A DNA stretch of 57,306 nt from contig JAFTCP010000162.1 in NCBI GenBank assembly GCA_017454625.1, forward strand, positions 1 through 57,306, given 5' to 3'. The DNA is from Synergistaceae bacterium. GTDB lineage: Bacteria > Synergistota > Synergistia > Synergistales > Aminobacteriaceae. This document shows positions 1-8,353 of the stretch, piece by piece; the first letter of the stretch is position 1, and each line of letters begins with the position of its first letter. Under the pieces are notes generated by a model. The model had not been told where the DNA came from. It saw nothing but the letters and a program-made list of their open reading frames with translations, and did no database searches. A program made the position numbers and the translations under genes.

Positions 1-60
1 AAAATTAATCATGATAATCACAAGCATATTATCATTCCCGAAGAACTTTTACGAGCCTGA
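1..60 (+). CDS. C-terminal end of an upstream reading frame, cut by the window edge
   Basis: Frame 1 is open from the first base and stops with TGA at 58-60, giving 19 residues that end in HIIIPEELLRA. The IIIPEEL heptapeptide also occurs in the RyR-domain protein that follows, and the underlying 22 bases are identical (26-47 and 119-140). This could be the tail of a real upstream gene or the remnant of a duplicated RyR-domain copy. The rest lies outside the window, so no function can be given. Confidence 0.4.
   Translation, partial: KINHDNHKHIIIPEELLRA
26..47 (+). repeat. 22-bp direct repeat, second copy at 119-140
   Basis: Bases 26-47 are identical to bases 119-140, 93 bp apart. The second copy encodes IIIPEEL inside the RyR-domain gene; the first encodes the same residues at the end of the preceding frame. 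This looks like a small tandem duplication across the junction of two adjacent genes and resembles other junction duplications in this window. Confidence 0.75.
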
Positions 61-87
61 TATTAAGCCACTAAAGGAGAATTAGTT

Positions 88-369
88 ATGTATGAACCTA
101 AACCAATTGATACGAGCGATATTATCATTCCCGAAGAACTCGCGGCATTAACCGAAGAATTAGCGGCCAATACTCACGATGTATGGGCCGTTCAGAGAAT
201 TAACGAGGGCTGGACTTACGGCCAATCCCGCGACGACATTAACAAGAAAACTCCCTGCTTAGTGCCTTATGAGGAATTGCCGGAAAGTGAGAAAGATTAT
301 GACCGCAACACAGCAATGCAGACAATAAAGCTGCTTTTGAAACTCGGCTATAAAATTGTGAAGGATTAG
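88..369 (+). CDS. Small RyR-domain protein
   Basis: The 93-residue product is essentially one RyR domain, the module first defined in animal ryanodine receptors and also found in bacteria, where its role is not settled. Recognisable blocks are YEPKPIDTS at 2-10, IIIPEEL at 12-18, the NTHDVWAVQR block at 28-37 with Trp33, GWTYGQSRDD at 41-50, then LVPYEEL and a YDRNTA-type motif before a C-terminal LGYKI. The ATG at 88 follows an AAAGGAGA ribosome binding site at 73-80. There is no signal peptide or membrane segment, so it should be cytosolic and probably binds a nucleotide-like ligand or partner (inference). The family call is firm; the function is unknown. Confidence 0.85.
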   Translation: MYEPKPIDTSDIIIPEELAALTEELAANTHDVWAVQRINEGWTYGQSRDDINKKTPCLVPYEELPESEKDYDRNTAMQTIKLLLKLGYKIVKD

Positions 370-425
370 ATTATGAAAGATTAGATTGATACATAATTAC
401 ACTTAGAAATTTATTGATATTTGCG

Positions 426-434
426 TGATATAAT
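426..434 (+). promoter_or_regulatory. Extended -10 promoter for the hydratase gene
   Basis: TGATATAAT at 426-434 fits an extended -10 element (TG, one base, TATAAT). No good -35 hexamer is visible. It lies about 140 bp before the hydratase ATG, and the transcript would carry a long leader ending in a GAGGGGG Shine-Dalgarno at 555-561. Confidence 0.5.
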
Positions 435-572
435 TTCTGTACAAAAATTTATTATTCATTCACAAATTCACAAATAAAATATTTTTCACGTAAGCGGAAG
501 GATTGATTATCGTATGATGTTCTTTCGCTGTCAGGGAAAAAAATATTTATCTTCGAGGGGGTATATTCGTAA

Positions 573-2840
573 ATGATTAAGCTCTATGATGAAGGCGTTT
601 ATCTCATCAACGGAACGAAGATAGTACCTGAAAGCCAGGCCGGCAATCAGTACAACAAGGCTGACGCAAAGAAGGGAACAATTGCATACGGTATTCTGAA
701 GTCCCATAACACAGCGGACAACATGGATCACCTCCGCATTAAGTTTGACGCGATGGCCTCGCATGATATTACGTTCGTCGGAATTATTCAGACAGCAAGA
801 GCTTCCGGAATGAAGAAATTCCCGCTTCCTTATGTAATGACCAACTGTCATAACTCACTTTGTGCGGTCGGCGGAACGATTAACGATGACGATCACTATT
901 TCGGACTTTCAGCGGCTAAGAAGTACGGCGGAATTTATGTTCCTCCGCATATTGCAGTTATCCACCAGTTTATGCGTGAAATGTTCGCGGGCTGCGGCAA
1001 AATGATTTTGGGCTCAGACTCTCACACAAGATACGGTGCACTCGGAACAATGGCAATCGGTGAAGGCGGCGGCGAACTCGTCAAACAGCTTCTTGAAGAC
1101 ACATACGATGTCGCTTATCCCGGCGTTGTCGCGATTTATCTCACTGGCAAGCCTGCTCCTTATGTCGGGCCTCATGATATAGCAATTGCAATCGTCAAGG
1201 CCGTATTCGAGAAAGGCTATGTGAAAAATAAAGTTATGGAGTTCGTAGGTCCCGGCGTATCAACGATGACTACGGATTACAGAAACGGCGTAGACGTAAT
1301 GACGACGGAGACAACATGCTTATCTTCAGTGTGGAGAACTGACGCTGATACACGCTCATTCTTAGCCGAACACGGACGCGCTGACGCTTACAAAGAGCTT
1401 AACCCGGCAGATGTCGCTTACTATGACGGATGCGTCGAGATTGACTTATCCAAGATTAAGCCGATGATCGCTATGCCTTTCCACCCGTCAAACGCATACA
1501 CGATTGATGAACTTTACGCAAACTTGAAGGACATTCTTGCAGACACCGAGAAGAGAGCCGCGAAAGTTGCAGGAGGACGCGCCACATTCACGATGATGGA
1601 CAAGATTACTCCGGACGGCAAATTAATGGTTCAGCAGGGAGTAATCGGAGGCTGTGCGGGCGGAAATTACACGAACGTAGTCGAAGCGGCCAATGCACTC
1701 AAGGGCAAGACATGCGGATTTGATGAGTTCTATCTGAGCGTTTACCCGTCATCTCAGCCGGTATTCGTTGACCTTGACCGTAAAGGCTACCTTGCTGACT
1801 TAATGGATGCAGGTGCAATAATTCGTACAGCATTCTGCGGCCCATGCTTCGGAGCAGGAGACACACCAGCTAACAACGCATTCTCGATTAGACATACGAC
1901 CCGTAACTTCCCGAACCGCGAAGGCTCAAAGCCCGGCAATGGTCAGATGTCAGCTGTCGCGCTCATGGATGCACGTTCAATCGCGGCAACAGCGGCTAAC
2001 GGCGGAAAACTTACATCGGCTGAAGAGTTCGACTGCTGGGGCAATGTTCCTGCGTACAACTATGACGATAAGGCTTACAAGTCAAGAGTTTACTGGGGCT
2101 TCGGCAAAGGCAACCCTGAGAGCGAAATTCGCTTTGGACCGAACATTAAGGATTGGCCGGAGCAGGAAGCACTTGCTGAGAATATCCTTCTTCGTGTCGT
2201 GTCAAAGATACTTGACGAGGTTACAACGACCGATGAGCTTATCCCGTCAGGCGAAACGTCTTCATTCAGATCTAACCCGCTTGGACTTGCTGAGTTCACG
2301 CTTTCACGCAGAGATCCTCAGTATGTCGGCAAAGCAAAGGAAGTCCAGAAGATTGAGCGCGCGAGACTTAACGGCGAAGCAACACCGGAGCTTGATGAAG
2401 TTTACGCGGCAATCAAGAAAATTCCTGGACAAGAGGGCGTTGATGTCAAGGCTATCGAGTTCGGCTCAACGATTTACGCTAACAAGCCCGGCGACGGTTC
2501 AGCACGTGAACAGGCGGCTTCATGCCAGAGAGTTTTGGGAGCACTCGCGAACATCACTCAGGAATACGCAACGAAGCGTTATCGTTCAAACTGCATGAAC
2601 TGGGGAATGATACCGTTCCATCTTAAGGGTGAGCCTAACTTTGAAGTTGGCGATTACGTTTATGTTCCTGGCATTCGTTCAGCACTCGACAAAAACGAAC
2701 TCGGAAGCATTAAGGCTTATATAATCAAGGGCGGAAAAGTCGAAGAGGCCGAGCTTTACATTCAGGACATGACCGAGAACGAGAGAACAATCGTTAAGGC
2801 CGGATGCTTGATTAACTTCAACCGTAACGGCAAAAAGTAA
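573..2840 (+). CDS. Aconitase-family hydratase (YbhJ-like)
   Basis: The 755-residue product has the length and arrangement of the YbhJ-type hydratases of the aconitase superfamily, [4Fe-4S] enzymes that dehydrate and rehydrate tricarboxylic acids. Three putative cluster ligands are visible: Cys361 in IGGCAGG, and Cys422 and Cys425 in CGPC, a spacing very close to Cys358/421/424 of mitochondrial aconitase. [13 protein letters not shown] is the conserved substrate-site motif in the N-terminal part. The ATG at 573 follows GAGGGGG by about 11 bases. The next gene is NADP isocitrate dehydrogenase, so the likely job is citrate to isocitrate in the oxidative branch leading to 2-oxoglutarate and glutamate. 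Citrate specificity is inferred from context; many YbhJ homologues have no proven substrate. Confidence 0.85.
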   Translation: MIKLYDEGVYLINGTKIVPESQAGNQYNKADAKKGTIAYGILKSHNTADNMDHLRIKFDAMASHDITFVGIIQTARASGMKKFPLPYVMTNCHNSLCAVGGTINDDDHYFGLSAAKKYGGIYVPPHIAVIHQFMREMFAGCGKMILGSDSHTRYGALGTMAIGEGGGELVKQLLEDTYDVAYPGVVAIYLTGKPAPYVGPHDIAIAIVKAVFEKGYVKNKVMEFVGPGVSTMTTDYRNGVDVMTTETTCLSSVWRTDADTRSFLAEHGRADAYKELNPADVAYYDGCVEIDLSKIKPMIAMPFHPSNAYTIDELYANLKDILADTEKRAAKVAGGRATFTMMDKITPDGKLMVQQGVIGGCAGGNYTNVVEAANALKGKTCGFDEFYLSVYPSSQPVFVDLDRKGYLADLMDAGAIIRTAFCGPCFGAGDTPANNAFSIRHTTRNFPNREGSKPGNGQMSAVALMDARSIAATAANGGKLTSAEEFDCWGNVPAYNYDDKAYKSRVYWGFGKGNPESEIRFGPNIKDWPEQEALAENILLRVVSKILDEVTTTDELIPSGETSSFRSNPLGLAEFTLSRRDPQYVGKAKEVQKIERARLNGEATPELDEVYAAIKKIPGQEGVDVKAIEFGSTIYANKPGDGSAREQAASCQRVLGALANITQEYATKRYRSNCMNWGMIPFHLKGEPNFEVGDYVYVPGIRSALDKNELGSIKAYIIKGGKVEEAELYIQDMTENERTIVKAGCLINFNRNGKK

Positions 2841-2854
2841 TAGAGATTTACATT

Positions 2855-2883
2855 CCCCCTGAGTTGCTGAAAAATTCGGGGGG
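2855..2883 (+). other. Intergenic hairpin between hydratase and icd
   Basis: CCCCC at 2855-2859 can pair with a G run at 2878-2883 around a loop of about 18 bases. No T run follows, so this is not a standard terminator. It may be a processing or stability element setting the relative expression of the two genes. Confidence 0.35.
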
Positions 2884-2922
2884 AGCTTCACAAAAAATAA
2901 AATCTGAAGGGAGTTTTACGCT

Positions 2923-4122
2923 ATGGGCAAGATTAAAATGGTAAACCCCATCGTTGAGATGGACGGCGACGAAATGACGCGTGTATTGTGGCAGATTATC
3001 AAGGATGACCTGCTTACGCCGTTTGTTGATTTGAACATGGAATATTACGATTTGGGTTTGCCGAAGAGAGACGAGACCCGCGATAAAATTACGTGGGAAG
3101 CTGCCGAAGCAATCAAGAAGCATCATGTTGGTGTAAAATGCGCGACGATTACGCCGAACAAGCAGAGAGTTGAAGAATACAATCTTCATGAGATGTGGAA
3201 GTCCCCGAACGGAACGATTAGGGCAGTCCTTGACGGAACAGTTTTCCGCGCTCCTATTCTCACGAACTGCATTAAGCCGGTTGTAAAGAACTGGAAGAAG
3301 CCGATCACGATTGCAAGACACGCATACGGTGATGTTTATCGCGGCACTGAGTACAGAGTTCCGGAACCCGGCAAAGCTGAGTTAGTCTTCACCGGCAAAA
3401 ACGGCGCAACATTCCGCGAGACAGTTTATGATTACGAGTGCCCTGGCGTTCTTCAGTCAATGTACAACAAGGACACATCGATTAAGTCATTCGCACGTTC
3501 ATGCTTCGAGTACGCTCTCTCAACGAAACAGGACATCTGGTTTGCAACGAAAGATACGATTTCCAAGCAGTATGACCAGACATTTAAATTACTCTTCCAG
3601 GAAATTTTTGAGACTGAGTACAAAGCGAAGTTCGAGGCCGCAGGAATTACATATTTCTACACGCTGATTGACGACGCAGTAGCCCGTGTTATGAGAAGTG
3701 AAGGCGGATTTATCTGGGCATGCAAGAACTACGACGGCGACGTTATGAGCGACATGGTCAGCACAGCATTCGGCTCACTCGCGATGATGACATCAGTTCT
3801 TGTTTCACCGGATGGCAATTTTGAGTACGAAGCCGCACACGGAACAGTAACGAAGCATTATTACCGTTATCGCGACGAGGGCAAAATGACCTCAACGAAC
3901 CCCGTAGCTACGATCTTTGCATGGAGCGGAGCAATGAGGAAGCGCGGAGAACTTGACGGAACACCTGATCTTGTAGATTTCGCGAACAGACTTGAGAAGG
4001 CGACAATCGCAACGATCGAGGGCGGAGTTATGACGAAGGACTTAACCGGACTTTGCGAAGGCGTAGTTCCTCAGGTTGTTGACAGCAAACAGTTCATCCA
4101 GGCTATTGCCGCGAAACTGTAA
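2923..4122 (+). CDS. icd: Isocitrate dehydrogenase, NADP-dependent (eukaryote-type)
   Basis: The 399-residue protein oxidatively decarboxylates isocitrate to 2-oxoglutarate. It belongs to the homodimeric class shared with eukaryotic cytosolic and mitochondrial enzymes rather than the E. coli class: it starts with the VNPIVEMDGDEMTR block and contains ATITPN, WKSPNGTIR (phosphate and isocitrate binding), YTLIDDAVA, NYDGDVMSDMV (metal-binding aspartates) and the EAAHGTVTKHYY nucleotide-binding segment. The ATG at 2923 follows GAAGGGAG. It is downstream of the aconitase-family gene and ends at a clear terminator, so the two probably form one transcription unit feeding 2-oxoglutarate and NADPH to glutamate synthesis. 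Confidence 0.95.
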   Translation: MGKIKMVNPIVEMDGDEMTRVLWQIIKDDLLTPFVDLNMEYYDLGLPKRDETRDKITWEAAEAIKKHHVGVKCATITPNKQRVEEYNLHEMWKSPNGTIRAVLDGTVFRAPILTNCIKPVVKNWKKPITIARHAYGDVYRGTEYRVPEPGKAELVFTGKNGATFRETVYDYECPGVLQSMYNKDTSIKSFARSCFEYALSTKQDIWFATKDTISKQYDQTFKLLFQEIFETEYKAKFEAAGITYFYTLIDDAVARVMRSEGGFIWACKNYDGDVMSDMVSTAFGSLAMMTSVLVSPDGNFEYEAAHGTVTKHYYRYRDEGKMTSTNPVATIFAWSGAMRKRGELDGTPDLVDFANRLEKATIATIEGGVMTKDLTGLCEGVVPQVVDSKQFIQAIAAKL

Positions 4123-4143
4123 AATTTGCATTAAGCGTTTATT

Positions 4144-4182
4144 CCCGCATGGCTTTCATAGGCTGTGCGGGTTTTGTTTTGT
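4144..4182 (+). terminator. Rho-independent terminator after icd
   Basis: CCCGCA at 4144-4149 pairs with TGCGGG at 4166-4171, followed directly by TTTTGTTTTG. It closes the hydratase-icd unit. Confidence 0.85.
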
Positions 4183-4197
4183 TTCGAGATTATCATG

Positions 4198-4219
4198 AAA
4201 ATATAACATGTTCTATTTT
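4198..4219. promoter_or_regulatory. 22-bp palindromic motif, copy 1
   Basis: AAAATATAAC (4198-4207) and GTTCTATTTT (4210-4219) flank a 2-bp centre. This is the reverse-oriented version of the motif also found twice before cheY and once between sdaAB and sdaAA. It lies 25 bp before the -35 of the Cys-tailed small protein gene, a typical operator position. The cognate regulator is not identified. Confidence 0.5.
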
Positions 4220-4243
4220 TGCGTCGTGATTTTACGGAGAAAC

Positions 4244-4269
4244 TTGACACTTTACAGATAATGTATAAT
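4244..4269 (+). promoter_or_regulatory. Sigma-70-type promoter of the Cys-tailed protein gene
   Basis: A perfect TTGACA at 4244-4249 and a perfect TATAAT at 4264-4269, separated by 14 bp. The spacing is shorter than the usual 17, which may make the promoter dependent on an activator or on DNA topology. The start codon follows at 4299 after an AGGAGG site. Confidence 0.6.
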
Positions 4270-4298
4270 TTGCATGTAAATTCATAGGAGGTTTCATT

Positions 4299-4583
4299 AT
4301 GGCAGAATTAGTTGCGGAAAAAATTGATTGGGCACGTGCGCCGGCGAATACTCCGGTTTGTGAGGACAAGGGAATTTATTTAAGCGACATAGTGCAGGCA
4401 ATTCTTGACGGTTACGAGACGAAAGAAGAGGTCATGAACTCGCTTTCACTTGTTGACGATGACGAAGGAACTGGAGAAATTCCGGCAATCCTTGAGATTT
4501 TCGTTCCTGTTATTACGGCTTGGAAGTCCGGAGCCGGGTGCGGAATGGGTTGTGAAGGATGTTCCGGCGGCTGTGCTGGCTAA
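4299..4583 (+). CDS. Small acidic protein with a Cys-rich C-terminal tail
   Basis: I do not recognise the family. The 94-residue protein is acidic, has one Cys near the N-terminus (Cys21) and ends in a Gly/Cys tail with Cys81, Cys85, Cys88 and Cys92 (spacing CxxxCxxCxxxC), which could bind a metal or an Fe-S cluster. The middle, with a LSDIVQAILDGYETKEEV-like helical stretch, faintly recalls the (2Fe-2S) BFD-like fold, but the usual BFD cysteines are absent. It has its own promoter, a strong AGGAGG site at 4287-4292, and a terminator, so it is monocistronic and probably well expressed. No signal peptide is visible; it should be cytosolic. Confidence 0.7.
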   Translation: MAELVAEKIDWARAPANTPVCEDKGIYLSDIVQAILDGYETKEEVMNSLSLVDDDEGTGEIPAILEIFVPVITAWKSGAGCGMGCEGCSGGCAG

Positions 4584-4602
4584 GGAGTAAAAAAATTTTC
4601 AG

Positions 4603-4636
4603 ACTGTCAGGGAAAAATAAATCTCTGGCAGTTTTT
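4603..4636 (+). terminator. Terminator after the Cys-tailed protein gene
   Basis: ACTGTCAG at 4603-4610 pairs with CTGGCAGT at 4625-4632 (one G-U pair), followed by a run of five T. Confidence 0.85.
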
Positions 4637-4661
4637 CTTTATTTTTGCGAAAGATGAGGGA

Positions 4662-4689
4662 TTGACAAAAGCCATGAATACTGTAAAAT
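4662..4689 (+). promoter_or_regulatory. Promoter-like site overlapping the missing start of the sulfotransferase frame
   Basis: TTGACA at 4662-4667 and TAAAAT at 4684-4689 are separated by 16 bp. Transcription would begin near 4696, at the very beginning of the open frame and after the only nearby ATG codons (4674 and 4688). A normal leader and start codon are therefore not available from this promoter. Confidence 0.45.
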
Positions 4690-4693
4690 GTAG

Positions 4694-5713
4694 TTACCAG
4701 TTACCAATCATTATGACTATATTTGTGTTTCTGGTTATGGTTGGTCTGGTTCGAGCGCGATAATAGATATTCTGCATGAATTTAATGAATGTTATGTTCC
4801 TGATTATGAGCTTCATATCATAAAAAATCCTTATGGTCTAGATAATTTATTTAACGCTGTAGTCAATGAAGGCTCAAGAATTCGTTGCGATGATAATGCT
4901 ATTAAAGACTTCATTAAGTGGGCAAAATTTTTAGATCGAGTTCCTGATAGATTACATACCGGCTTAGGGTACAGGAAAATCTTGGGCCCAAAATTCATGG
5001 AAGCAACTCAAAAGTTTATAAATTCTCTTATCAGTTTTGAACATTCTACTCATGCTTGGGATATAGATTTCAGAAACGAAAACTCCGTATTTATTCTCTT
5101 CAGGCGTGTAATCAACAAAATATGCAAAATTTTTCATGTTAATTTTAGCGTACGACCGACAGGCAAGCTATATGTTACGGACATTAACGACATGGAATTT
5201 CTCAGCTCGGCACAAAAATATATGGATGACCTCTTTACTCCATTAGCGCAAGAAAACAAAGCTAAACATGTAGTTCTCGATCAAGCTGTTTCGCAATTGA
5301 ATTACAAGAGAGAAATGAGCTTTATTCGAGATTCAAAATTGATAGTTGTTGACAGGGATCCTAGAGATATTTTTGCTGATTGGATAAAGTGTAACTCTTG
5401 GTCATTTGCAGAAAAACGTGATGTAAGCAAGTATATTAAACTATTCAGGTCTTTTCGCCGCAATTATCGGGAACTTGAAGACGACGCGAGTGTTTTGACT
5501 ATGAGATTTGAGGATATAATTTTTCATTATGATGAAACTTTGAAGCTGATTGCTGATTTTGTAGGGCTTGACATGAGCGAGCATATTCATAAAAGGGAAT
5601 TTTTCAATCCTGATATTTCGATTAAGAACGTCGGAATGTGGAAAAATATTTTGTCTCAATCTGAGGTTGACGCGATCACTTCGGAGCTTTCAGATTTCCT
5701 TTATGTTCGATAA
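4694..5713 (+). pseudogene. Sulfotransferase-like gene lacking a usable start codon
   Basis: The frame is open from 4694 to the TAA at 5711-5713 (339 codons). Near its beginning it encodes CVSGYGWSGSSAI, a P-loop-like segment matching the 5'-phosphosulfate loop of PAPS-dependent sulfotransferases. Later VVDRDPRDIF fits the 3'-phosphate-binding motif, and a NVGMWKNIL block near the end fits the family's C-terminal loop. Such enzymes sulfate surface glycans or small molecules. No ATG, GTG or TTG occurs in frame before the P-loop; an ATG at 4688 is followed immediately by an in-frame TAG. The first usable starts (TTG 4982, ATG 4997) would give a 243-residue product without the P-loop. It is probably a recently inactivated or 5'-truncated gene, or it uses an unusual start. 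Its last 38 bases overlap the convergent LysR gene. Confidence 0.65.
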
Positions 5714-6587
5714 ACTCAGCAAATGCCTTAGTCAATGGGTAATCCAGCAGTTCTTTTAACGTTACGTAATAGATTACCCGTTGAATTTTCTCGCTCTCAC
5801 AAAACGGGATAACTCGGCAATTCTCAGGACAAATCTTTTTCGCCACCGTCGACGAAGCAAAGCCTAAAGCAAGCTCCTCACTTGTTAATTGGCCGACAAT
5901 ATCAGGTTGACTTGTTGAGCATAAAACTTTCGGCGAAATCCCCAGTTCATCGAACATCAGCGACAATTGACGATGTAAAAGAGTTTTAGCCGACGGCATT
6001 ATTATAGTTTCGTGTGATAAATCTTTCATGCTGAGGCTTTTATTTTTTGCGAGGGCGTTATTTTTCGGAACTATCAACATGTATTCTTCCGTGCTGATTT
6101 TGACGCTGTGAAGTTCGCTTTGCTGTTCCAAAACCGTCGGAGAACTTATCATGAAAACTCCGTGTAAACGCCGGCTCAATAATTTATGAATTAACACGTC
6201 GCTTCCATCAAAAGCAAGTTCATACGAGACAGCCGGATATTTCGCGCGAAAATCATTCAGCAAAGCCAGCAAATTCATATAGCCTCCAATCCAAAGCATA
6301 CCGAGCCGCAAGTTTCCTGATAATAGCTTCGCATGAGCCTGCATAATCTCGGCTAAACTTTCAACCGAAGCAATAATTTCCTCAGCGTAACTCGCAAATT
6401 TTTCGCCCGCGTCCGTCAACGAGACAGAATGAGCATGACGAGTTAAAAGTGTAATCCCTAATTCGTCCTCAAGAGTTTTTACGGCGAACGACAATGAAGG
6501 CTGTGAAAGATGAAGATTTTTAGCGGCGAGTGTGATATTCTTAGTTCGGGAGATTTCGAGGAAATATCGGAGGCTTGACAGTTGCAT
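5676..6587 (-). CDS. LysR-family transcriptional regulator
   Basis: A 303-residue LysR-type regulator. Residues 1-60 form the winged helix-turn-helix, with LRYFLEISRTKNITLAAKNL and LSQPSLSFAVKTLE showing the classical recognition-helix pattern; the rest is the periplasmic-binding-protein-like effector domain. A start 23 codons further upstream is possible, but the ATG at 6587 has a GGAGAG site (6597-6602 on the opposite strand) and gives the usual family start. It is divergent from the DASS transporter gene with 124 bp between, the standard arrangement for LysR control of the neighbour. The effector is probably the transported carboxylate (inference). The 3' end overlaps the convergent sulfotransferase frame by 38 bp. 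Confidence 0.9.
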   Translation of the reverse strand: MQLSSLRYFLEISRTKNITLAAKNLHLSQPSLSFAVKTLEDELGITLLTRHAHSVSLTDAGEKFASYAEEIIASVESLAEIMQAHAKLLSGNLRLGMLWIGGYMNLLALLNDFRAKYPAVSYELAFDGSDVLIHKLLSRRLHGVFMISSPTVLEQQSELHSVKISTEEYMLIVPKNNALAKNKSLSMKDLSHETIIMPSAKTLLHRQLSLMFDELGISPKVLCSTSQPDIVGQLTSEELALGFASSTVAKKICPENCRVIPFCESEKIQRVIYYVTLKELLDYPLTKAFAEFIEHKGNLKAPK

Positions 6588-6711
6588 GAATAAATCTCTC
6601 CTGACATAAAAAATTTTTAGTCTTCGATAGGAAACGGGTATTTTTATTTTGCTCACGTTAATTATAGAATAAATCTACCCAAATTATAATTTCAGAAGGA
6701 GCAAAATTTTC
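6588..6711. promoter_or_regulatory. Divergent control region, LysR gene / transporter gene
   Basis: A 124-bp AT-rich region with TATAGAAT near 6664 and TATAAT at 6685-6690 on the plus strand and an AGAAGGAG site before the transporter ATG. LysR proteins usually bind T-N11-A dyads in such regions, but I could not single out one convincing site. Confidence 0.35.
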
Positions 6712-8160
6712 ATGAAGAAAGATAATATTTTCCTCGTATTGTCCCTCACTTTAATCATCGGCTCACGTTTCATGCCTCCTGCTTATGGTCTTTCGTCTCA
6801 GGCTTGGGGAGTTTTAGGCGTATTCTTCGGTTCGCTTTTGATGTGGATTACGATTTCTATTGATTGGCCGAGTATGATTACGTTGTTAGCGTTGGGATTT
6901 CTGCCTGTGTTCGGGTTCGGAAAAACTTTCGCCGGAGCCTTCGGAAATTCAACGGTCGCATTCTTACTCTTCACGTTTGCGCTCGTTTACCCATTATCGA
7001 AGACTAATTTTGTTCGTCGTTGTACGGTAGCTTTCATCACAAACGCAATAGCTCGGCGCGGAGCCTGGCATTTCGTCTGTTTCCTGTTCGCTTCGGTTAC
7101 GTTCATGGGATTATTTATCTCGCCTTCAGTCTTGTTCGTGGCGTTTATGCCGTTCTTGGAGGATATTTTCTCGGTTCTGGAAGTTCGCAAGGGCGGAAAA
7201 ACCGGCAACATGATTATGATGGGAACAGCAATATGCATAAGTCTTTCATCAGGAATGACGGCTATCGGGCATGTCTGGCCTACAATGGCTATTGGATATT
7301 ATGCGGCGGCAACAGGACGGGACATTAACCAGTTCCAATTTATGGCCTTCGGAATACCGACGGGAATTTTATTAATCGTGCTGTTAATCCTCGTGTTCAA
7401 GTTGTTTTACCGTCCTGACGACATTAACGATATTGACCCGGCAAAAGCTATGGCTCTTCGTGGAACAGTTCCTCCTGCTGACAGACGCGAGAAAATTATT
7501 CTCGGAACAATGCTTCTTGTCGTGTTGTTATGGGTTGGACCGAGTTTGTTTAGGAGTGCCGCGCCGGATTTGTACAAGACTATCAACAGCTACACTACAG
7601 CAATGCCGCCCCTTCTTGGATGCATAATCCTCTTCATTCTCAAGGACAAAGGCGAACGCATCATGAATTTCCGTGAAGTAACTTCAAAGGGAATTTTATG
7701 GGGCTCAATCCTTATGACAGGAGCGGCAACTTGGCTTGGAGCATGCTTAACGAATAAGGACGTAGGAATTTCGGAGTGGCTAACGTCAACGCTTCAACCT
7801 CTCACAGCTAACATGCCTTTAACGTCAATGATATTATTCTTCATGACTTGGGCAGTCCTTGAGACGAACTTTTCATCCAATATCGTAACTACAACCGTCG
7901 TAAGCGCTGTAGCCCTCTCCGTTTTAACATCAATGCCAGCAGGAACTGTAAGCGTCGGAGCTGTTCTCGCGATGGTCGGATTTTCAGCGGCAGTCTGCAA
8001 CATGACACCAGCAGGACAATCAACAATTAACACGGTCGCGATAGGCTCAGGCTGGACGAGCGCAAAGGATATGTTCATTTGGGGCGGAATTTTCGCTGTC
8101 ATGGCAATTCTCGTATTAACTTACATTGGCTATCCTCTGGGAGCAATGATTATTGGATAG
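6712..8160 (+). CDS. DASS-family (SLC13-type) anion/dicarboxylate transporter
   Basis: The 482-residue protein is almost entirely hydrophobic, with about a dozen predicted membrane segments in two related halves, as in sodium-coupled divalent anion symporters. The C-terminal half has ETNFSSNIVTTTVV and NMTPAGQSTINTVA, the second resembling the SNT-type substrate and sodium loops; the first half has the related NSTVAFLLF segment. The likely substrate is a di- or tricarboxylate or related organic anion. It is divergent from a LysR gene and followed by a flavoprotein oxidoreductase, suggesting uptake and reduction or oxidation of one carboxylate. A degenerate copy of its last 32 codons lies just downstream. 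The ATG at 6712 has an AGAAGGAG site. Confidence 0.85.
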   Translation: MKKDNIFLVLSLTLIIGSRFMPPAYGLSSQAWGVLGVFFGSLLMWITISIDWPSMITLLALGFLPVFGFGKTFAGAFGNSTVAFLLFTFALVYPLSKTNFVRRCTVAFITNAIARRGAWHFVCFLFASVTFMGLFISPSVLFVAFMPFLEDIFSVLEVRKGGKTGNMIMMGTAICISLSSGMTAIGHVWPTMAIGYYAAATGRDINQFQFMAFGIPTGILLIVLLILVFKLFYRPDDINDIDPAKAMALRGTVPPADRREKIILGTMLLVVLLWVGPSLFRSAAPDLYKTINSYTTAMPPLLGCIILFILKDKGERIMNFREVTSKGILWGSILMTGAATWLGACLTNKDVGISEWLTSTLQPLTANMPLTSMILFFMTWAVLETNFSSNIVTTTVVSAVALSVLTSMPAGTVSVGAVLAMVGFSAAVCNMTPAGQSTINTVAIGSGWTSAKDMFIWGGIFAVMAILVLTYIGYPLGAMIIG

Positions 8161-8171
8161 AGAAATTTTTT

Positions 8172-8240
8172 CAGGATATATTAATTTGCGGCGGAATTTT
8201 AGTATTGACTTACATAGCTTATCCAATAATTATTGGCTAG
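8172..8240 (+). repeat. Degenerate in-frame copy of the transporter gene's 3' end
   Basis: Codons 8172-8240 read QDILICGGI, LVLTYIAYP and IIIG followed by TAG. They match the true transporter tail at 8065-8160 (KDMFIWGGI, LVLTYIGYP, MIIG, TAG). The copy is 27 bp shorter, and the deletions keep the reading frame. It has no start or ribosome binding site of its own, so it is a remnant of a partial tandem duplication rather than a gene. Confidence 0.75.
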
Positions 8241-8353
8241 AAAAAGTTTGTGAATTTCATGATGAGAAGTCATGAGAAATTTTACAGCAAGATTTATTTA
8301 TGAAGTTTGCGAGTGAAATTTCGAGGATAACAGCAAATGAATGGAGAAAAATA

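Noticed and set aside
2090-2840. Long overlapping frames on both strands inside the hydratase gene
   Set aside because: They are shadows of a well-supported gene, with no domains or start signals.
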